A stretch of DNA of 64,000 bases from Capra hircus (lineage: Eukaryota; Chordata; Mammalia; Artiodactyla; Bovidae): NCBI RefSeq assembly GCF_001704415.2, contig NC_030814.1:68875121-68939120 (forward strand), in the 5' to 3' direction. This document shows positions 58,293-64,000 of this stretch, one piece after another. Each line of letters starts with the position of its first letter. Position 1 is the stretch's first letter. Both the position numbers and the translations under genes were made by a program. The notes beneath the pieces were generated by a model. That model was not told the origin of the DNA, did no database searches, and worked only from the letters and a program-made list of their open reading frames with translations.

Positions 58293-58568
58293 CTGAGAAG
58301 GCAATGGCAACCCAGCCTAGTACTCTTGCCTGGCAAATCCCATAGAAGGAGGAGCCTGGTAGGCTGCAGTCTATGGGGTTGCTGAGAGTCGGACACAGAG
58401 CGACTTCACTTTCAGTTTTCACTTTCATGCACTGGAGAAGGAAATGGCAACCCATTCCAGTATTCTTGCCTGGAGAATCCCAGGGACAGGGGTGCCTGGT
58501 GGGCTGCCGTTTATGGGGTCGCACAGAGTCGGACAGGACTGAGGCGACTTAGCAGCAGTAGCAGCAGC
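58293..58568 (+). mobile_element. Bov-A2 SINE, second of a direct pair
   Basis: Same orientation and similar tail as the preceding copy. Flanks 'acacaagtat' and 'acacataagtat' suggest its target duplication. Confidence 0.93.
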
Positions 58569-58579
58569 ACACATAAGTA

Positions 58580-58799
58580 TGGCTTCCCCGGTGGCTCAGC
58601 AGATAAAGAATCTTCCTGCAATGCAGAAGACACAGGAGATGCGAATTCTATCCTTGGATTGGGAAGATCCGCTGGAGGAGGAAATGGCAACTCACTCCAG
58701 TACTCTTAAAGGGAGACTCCTACGGATAGAAGATCCCGGTGGGCTACAGTCCATAGGGTCACAAAGGATCAGACGTGACTGAGCAACCAAGCCCACATG
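58580..58799 (+). mobile_element. Bov-tA SINE directly after Bov-A2, with 10-bp duplication
   Basis: Full-length head 'ggcttccccggtggctcagc'. 'cacacataag' at 58568-58577 is repeated at 58800-58809. Confidence 0.93.
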
Positions 58800-58814
58800 C
58801 ACACATAAGCAAGG

Positions 58815-58930
58815 AGTAGAAAATGGCAGCTCACGCCAGTATTCTTGCCTGGAAACTTTCATAGACAGAGGAGTCTGAAGGGCTAAAGTCCGCGGAGCTG
58901 CAAAGAATTGGACATGACTGAACATGCACA
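58815..58930 (+). mobile_element. Bov-tA SINE, 3' half
   Basis: Body from 'gaaaatggcagctcac' to 'ggacatgactgaacatg'. Confidence 0.85.
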
Positions 58931-59399
58931 TACAAAAGCATTTATCAGTGTATATTACTTCATTAATCCATAATCTACAATCTGTGCATCACTCAAGTAC
59001 ACTTTCATAAATAATTTTCAAATGATTGATTTTCAATTTCCTATGACTTGAAATATAGTGTAAATTCTTAAGTTATATTTATTTAGAATGAATCACGTTG
59101 CAGATTGAAGTGTGAATTCATATATTCACATATTATTCTCTAGTTTTATTCTTATTTAATTCATTAAATGTAATGGGAAAAAAGATTTAATACATAATTT
59201 TATTCTGGCATTTCAGCTTCAAGTATCTGAAAGCTTATTAGGAGGAAAGTTTTATAATAATTGGAGCTATGGATGAATTTTTTTTCTCTTACTTCTTGAC
59301 CATCTACAAATGCAGTGTTTTATTTGAGTTGATATGGGCTAATTAAATGAAATATATTTGGTAGATCATTCAGAAGTTATTAAAATTTAAGAAAAGATA
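58931..59399. other. Intergenic, no gene seen
   Basis: AT-rich unique DNA. Confidence 0.4.
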
Positions 59400-60196
59400 G
59401 TCTCTTCAATAAAGGGTGCTTGGGAAAATTGGACAGCTAATGTGAAGCAATGTGACTAGAATATTTTCTCATACAATATATCTAAGTGAATTAAAAATGG
59501 GTTAAATACCTAAATGTAAGAAACTGAAACCATAAAACTCATAGAAGAAAAAATAAGCTGAACAATCTTTGATTTATAGGAGGAGCAATTTTTTGATCTA
59601 TCTCAAGGCAAAAGATGTAAAAGCAAAAAGAAATCTACAAAATGAAGACAACCCACAGAACAGCAGAAAATATTTGCAAATGATTTGATCAATGAGGAGG
59701 TAATATCCAAAACATAAAAACAGCACATGCAACTCAAAATTTAAAAAAATGTACAAATGATCTGAATAGGTATTTTTCCAGAAATGACATATAGAATGCT
59801 AAAATGCAAAACATAGTTACTCAGCAAGGTTAATTATTAGAGAATCACGAATCATCTCAAAACAATGAGCTATAAGCTCCTGCCTGTCAGAGTAACTATC
59901 GTTAAAACATTTAGAAATAACCAATGTTGTATGAAGAAAAGAGAATCTTCAGATATTGGAGGTGGAAATGTAAATTGGTGCAGCTGACATGGAAAACAGT
60001 ATGAAGTTTCCAAAAACTAAAAATAGAACTACTATATCATCCAGTAATTGCACTCCTGGATATATATCCTGAAAAATGGAAAAATTAATTCAAAAAATAC
60101 ATGTACCCCCATGTTCATTGCAGCACTAGTAACAATAGCCAAGATACTAAAGTGACCTAAGTGACCATCAACAGATAAATGGATAAAAGCAGATAT

Positions 60197-60236
<40 letters not shown>

Positions 60237-61515
60237 TTCAACTAAATGGTACTCAGTCATAAAAAAGAATGAAATTCTACCATTTGCACCAGCAAGGATA
60301 AACCTAGAGAATGTATTATGCTTAGTGAAATGTCAGACAGAAAAAGAGAATCTAAAAATTACTACAAATGAATGCATATAACAAAGCAGAAAAAGACTCA
60401 CAGATATTGGAAAAAAAAAAAAGAAACTAATGCTGAAATATGGGCTGGATGACTCACAAGCTGAAAGCAAGATTGCTGAGAAAAATATCAACAACCTCAG
60501 ATATGCAGATGATACCAATCCATAGGCAGACAGCAAAGAGGAACTAAAGAGCCTCCTGATAAAGGTGAAAGAGGAACGTGAAAAAGCTGGCTTAAAACTC
60601 AGCATTCAAAAAAACCAAGATCATGGCATCCAGTCCCATCACTTCATGGCAAATAGACAGGGAAAAAGTGGAAACAGTGACAGATTTTATTTTCTTGGGC
60701 TTTAAAATAACTTTGGATGCTGACTGTAGCCTTGAAATTAAAAGACACTTGCTCCTTGGAAGAAAAGCTATAACAAACCTAGACAGCATATTAAAGCAGA
60801 GATATCACTTTGCTGAAAAAGGTCTGTATAATCAAAGTTATGGTTTCTCCAGTAGTCATGTATATGGATGTGACAGTTGGACCATAATGAAGACTAAGCC
60901 CTGAAGAAGTGATGCTTTTGAATTGTGGTACTGGACAAGATCTTAAGAGTCCCTTGGACAGCAGAGAGAGATCAAACCAGTCAATCCTAAAGGAAATCAA
61001 CCCTGAATATTCACTGGAAGGACAGATGCTGAAGCTGAAACTCAAATATTTTGGCCACCTGATGGGAAGAGCCAACTCATTGAAAAAGACCCTGATACTG
61101 GGAAAGAGGGCAAAAGGACAAGGCGGGTGACAGAGGACAAGATGGTTGGATGGCATTACTGACTCATCGGACATGAGTTTGAGCAAACTCCAGGAGATAA
61201 TGAAAGACAGAGAAGCCTGGCATCCTGTCATTCATGGGGTCACAAAAATTCGGACATGGCTTAGGGAATGAACAACAACCAATGAAGAAAGGGAAGGTGG
61301 CAGGGCCATTAGTTGTGTGGAACTAAGATGTACAAGCAAATGTGTTTAAGATAGACAAGGAATAGCACAAGAAATTAGAACCATTGTTTTGTAATAACTT
61401 TTAATGGAGAAAAATCTGTAAAAATGCAGAGTCACATTGCTGTACACCTGAAACTAGTATAATATTGTAAATCAATTGTTCAATATTGTAAATCAACTAT
61501 GTTTCAATAAAAGAG
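59400..61515 (+). mobile_element. Older L1 (ORF2 C-terminal part and 3'UTR) split by BovB
   Basis: 59400-60420 is decayed L1 ORF2 end ('cataaaactcatagaagaaa', 'gttcattgcagcactagtaa', 'tggtactcagtcataaaaaa') containing a TA repeat at 60195-60237. 61285-61515 is its 3'UTR and tail ('tgtacacctgaaactagtat', 'atgtttcaataaaagagaag'). A BovB lies between. Confidence 0.85.
60433..61272 (+). mobile_element. BovB LINE 3' part nested in L1
   Basis: From the end of the RT domain (keeps 'tatgcagatgatacc') to the end without a clear CTGAA tail. Flanking 12-mers at 60421 and 61273 ('aagaaactaatg', 'caacaaccaatg') agree at 9 of 12, an old target duplication. One of the most diverged BovB copies here. Confidence 0.9.
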
Positions 61516-61569
61516 AAGTCACTAAAATTCAGATTTTTAAGAATTTTTGACAATTATCTTAATTTGACT

Positions 61570-62160
61570 CATGTGGAAAATTCTTAAAAAGGTGGGAATA
61601 CCAGAACACCTTAACTGTCTCCTGAGAAATCTGTATGCAGGTCAAGAAGCACCGGTTAGAACTGGACATGGAACAACAGCTGCTACTGCTGCTGCTAAGT
61701 TGCTTTAATTGTGTCCAACTCTGTGTGACCCCATAGATGGCAGCCCACCAGGGCTAATCCCTGGGATTCTCTAGGCGAGAATCCCTCATCCCTGGGATTC
61801 TCTAGGCAAGAACACTGGAGGGGTTGCCATTTCCTTCTCCAACGCATGAAAGTGAAAAGTGAAAGTGAAGTTTCTCAGTCGTGGCCGACTCTTAGTGACC
61901 TCATGGACTGCAGCCCACCAGGCTCCTCCATTCATATGATTTTCCAGACAAGAGTACTGGAATGGGTTGCCATTGCCTTCTCCATGGAACAACAGACTGC
62001 TTCCAAAATGGGAAAGGAGTACAATAAGGCTGTATATTGACACCATGCTTATTTAACTTATATGCAGAGTATACCATGCAAAATGCCAGGCTGGATGAAA
62101 TGCAATCTGGATTCAAGATTGCCAGGAGAAATATCAATAACCTCAGAAATGCAAATATTC
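61570..62160 (+). mobile_element. BovB RT fragment interrupted by Bov-A2
   Basis: 61570-61679 and 61984-62160 together are BovB RT coding DNA; the part after 'gaaatgcaaat' is lost and L1 tail DNA follows. Confidence 0.9.
61680..61983 (-). mobile_element. Bov-A2 SINE nested in BovB with perfect 12-bp duplication
   Basis: Inverted SINE with GCT run at left. 'atggaacaacag' at 61668-61679 is repeated at 61984-61995. It carries an internal duplication of about 33 bp around 'atccctgggattctctaggc'. Confidence 0.95.
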
Positions 62161-62240
62161 AATCATGTATGGCAAAACCAATAAAATATTGTAAAGTAAT
62201 TAACCTCCAATTAAAATAAATAAATTTATATTAAAAAATT
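62161..62240 (+). mobile_element. Ruminant L1 3' tail
   Basis: Only the last about 80 bp ('atgtatggcaaaaccaataa' to the A-rich end), fused to the BovB fragment. Confidence 0.85.
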
Positions 62241-62317
62241 ATTGATGAAAGTATGCTTGACTAATAACAAACTATAGATTATCCATTAATGAAGTAATGA
62301 AATGAAACAAAATGCTA

Positions 62318-62530
62318 ATTTCTCAGTCATGTTCTACTCTCTGCGATCCCATGGACTGTAGCCCGTCTGTCTTCTCTGTCCATGGGATTCTCCAGGCGAG
62401 AATACTGGAGTGTGTTACCATTCCCTTCTCCATGTGATCTTCCCGAACCAGGAATCAAACCTGGAACTCCTGGAACTTCTGGAACTCCTGGAACTCCTGG
62501 AACTCTTGGAACTTCTGAGCCAATTTATCA
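62318..62530 (-). mobile_element. Bov-tA SINE with 9-bp minisatellite in its head
   Basis: Inverted SINE body 62318-62458; the tRNA-like head is replaced by a CTGGAACTC tandem repeat, then 'ctgagcc'. Confidence 0.88.
62459..62513. repeat. CTGGAACTC minisatellite, about 6 units
   Basis: Nine-base units with C/T variants at one or two positions, for example 'ctggaactcctggaacttct'. Confidence 0.92.
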
Positions 62531-62547
62531 ATGTGCATTACTTTCCA

Positions 62548-64000
62548 CATCCTGGAATACAAAGTCAAGTGGGCCTTAGGAAGCAACACTATGAACAAAG
62601 CATCACTACAAAGTTAATGGAGATGATGGAATTCCAGTTGAGCTATTTCAGATCCTAAAAGATGATACTGTTAAAGTGCTACACTCAATATGCCAGCAAA
62701 TTTGGAAAATTTAGCAGTGGGAATAGGACTAAAAAAAGTCAGTTTTCAATCCCAAAAAAGGCAATGTTAAAGAATATTCAAACTACCACACAATTGTGCT
62801 CATCTCACATGCTAGCAAAGTAATTCTCAAAATTCTCTAAGCCAGGCATCAACAGTACATGAACTGTGAAATTCCAGATGTTCAAGCTGAATTTAGAAAA
62901 GGCAGACAAACCAGAGATTAAGTTGCCAACATGCATTGGATCATTGAAAAGGCAAGAAATTAACAGAAAAGCATCTACTTTTGCTTTATTGATTACTCCA
63001 AAGCCTTTGACTGTGTGGATCACAACAAACTGAAAAATTCTTCAAGAGAAGGGAATACCAGACCACCTTAACTGGCTCCTGAGAAATCTGTTTGCAGGTC
63101 AAGAAGCAACGGATAGAATTGGACATGGAACACAGATTGGTTCCAAATGGGAAAGGAGTACATCAAGGTTGTGTATTGTCACCTTGCTTATTTGATTATA
63201 TGCAGAATGAGTACATCTTGCGAAACATTGGAATCAAGATAGCAGGGAGAAATATCAATAACCTCAGATATACAAATGACACAATCCTTAATGCAGAAAG
63301 CAAAGAGGAACTAAAGAGCATCTTGATGAAAGTGAAAGAGGAGAGTGAAAGGCTGATTTAAAGCTCAACATTACAAAAAACTAAATCATGGCATCTGGTT
63401 CCATCAATTGACGCCAAATAGATAGGGAAACAATGGAAACAGTAAGATACTTTATTTTATTTGGCTCCAAAATCACTGCAGATGGTGACTGCAGCCATAA
63501 AATTAAAACACGCTTCCTTCTTGGAAGAAAAGCTATGATGAACCTAGACAGAATTTTGAAAACCAGAGACATTATTTTACTGACCAAGATCCATATAGTC
63601 AAAGCTATGATTTTTCAGTAGTCATGTATGAATGTGAGAGTTGGACCATAAAGTAAGCTGAGCACTGAAGAATTGATACCTTTGAACTATGGTATTGGAG
63701 AGGACTCTTGAGAGTCCCTTGGATGGCAAGGAGATCAAACCAGTCAATCCTAAAGGAAATCAGTTCTGAATATTCATTGGAAGGACTGATGCTGAAGCTG
63801 AAGCTCAGATATTTTGGCCACTTCATACGAAGAACTGACTCATTGGAAAAGACCTTGATAATGGAAAAGACAGAAGGCAGGAAAAGGGGACAAAAGAAGA
63901 TGAGATGTTTGGATGGCATCATTGTCTCAATGGACATAAGTTTGAGCAAATTTCAGGAACTGATGATAGACAAGAAAGCCCGGTGTGCTGCAATCCATGG
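62548..64000 (+). mobile_element. BovB LINE, linker to 3' end, cut by window edge
   Basis: Starts in the linker ('acatcctggaatac'), continues through RT (IKIAGRNINNLRY near 63225-63265, with the catalytic box changed to YTND) and the C-terminal part, and leaves the window before its tail. Many shifts and stops. Confidence 0.93.

Noticed and set aside
4847..58799. tRNA-like heads with B-box-like 'gttcgatccc' in many places
   Set aside because: These are the tRNA-derived heads of Bov-tA and CHR SINEs. They cannot fold as complete tRNAs and are not tRNA genes.
62410..62658. Open frame with LELLELLELL repeat as a leucine-rich peptide
   Set aside because: It is the translation of the CTGGAACTC minisatellite inside a SINE.
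1..64000. CRISPR array, bacterial operon, plasmid origin or phage
   Set aside because: No regular spacer-repeat array, no Shine-Dalgarno-linked frames, and all long frames belong to mammalian retroelements or odorant receptors.

Overview
This window is ruminant nuclear DNA (cattle, sheep, goat or a close relative). The evidence is the repeat content: BovB (RTE-type) LINEs, tRNA-Glu-headed Bov-tA SINEs, dimeric Bov-A2 SINEs with CAG tails, a CHR-type SINE, ruminant L1 3' ends and several endogenous retrovirus LTRs. The DNA is AT-rich and intron-like or intergenic throughout. I see no bacterial features, no CRISPR array and no RNA gene.

The only host genes I can support are three single-exon odorant receptor loci, all on the minus strand: an OR2L-like pseudogene (18.6-19.6 kb), one intact receptor that I recognise as OR2AJ1-like (28.6-29.6 kb), and an OR2T8-like pseudogene broken at the start of TM7 (44.3-45.3 kb). 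Read along the minus strand, the order OR2T8, OR2AJ1, OR2L matches the order I remember for the human 1q44 olfactory receptor cluster, so the window is probably the orthologous cluster.

Layout: 0-8 kb holds BovB and SINE fragments. 8-11.2 kb holds a decayed minus-strand retroviral gag-pro-pol remnant with a plus-strand LTR inside it. 11.2-16.3 kb is an LTR split by a large head-to-head BovB composite. 18.6-19.6 kb is the first OR pseudogene. 20-27.4 kb holds more BovB plus L1 and BovB copies with 5' inversions. 28.6-29.6 kb is the intact receptor. 31-35 kb is mostly unique. 35-44.3 kb holds nested L1, SINE and LTR insertions, including a SINE between two 115-bp direct repeats. 44.3-45.3 kb is the second OR pseudogene. 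45-54 kb is mostly unique with scattered SINEs. 54-64 kb is again rich in BovB, L1 and SINEs.

The BovB intervals I list sum to about a quarter of the window. I did not find a new biological system. The most interesting observations are structural records of retrotransposition: an inverted BovB pair inside one target site duplication, a seamless BovB 5' inversion, unusually long duplications flanking SINEs, and microsatellites or minisatellites arising inside SINEs. Boundaries of repeats are read by eye and may be off by several bases.
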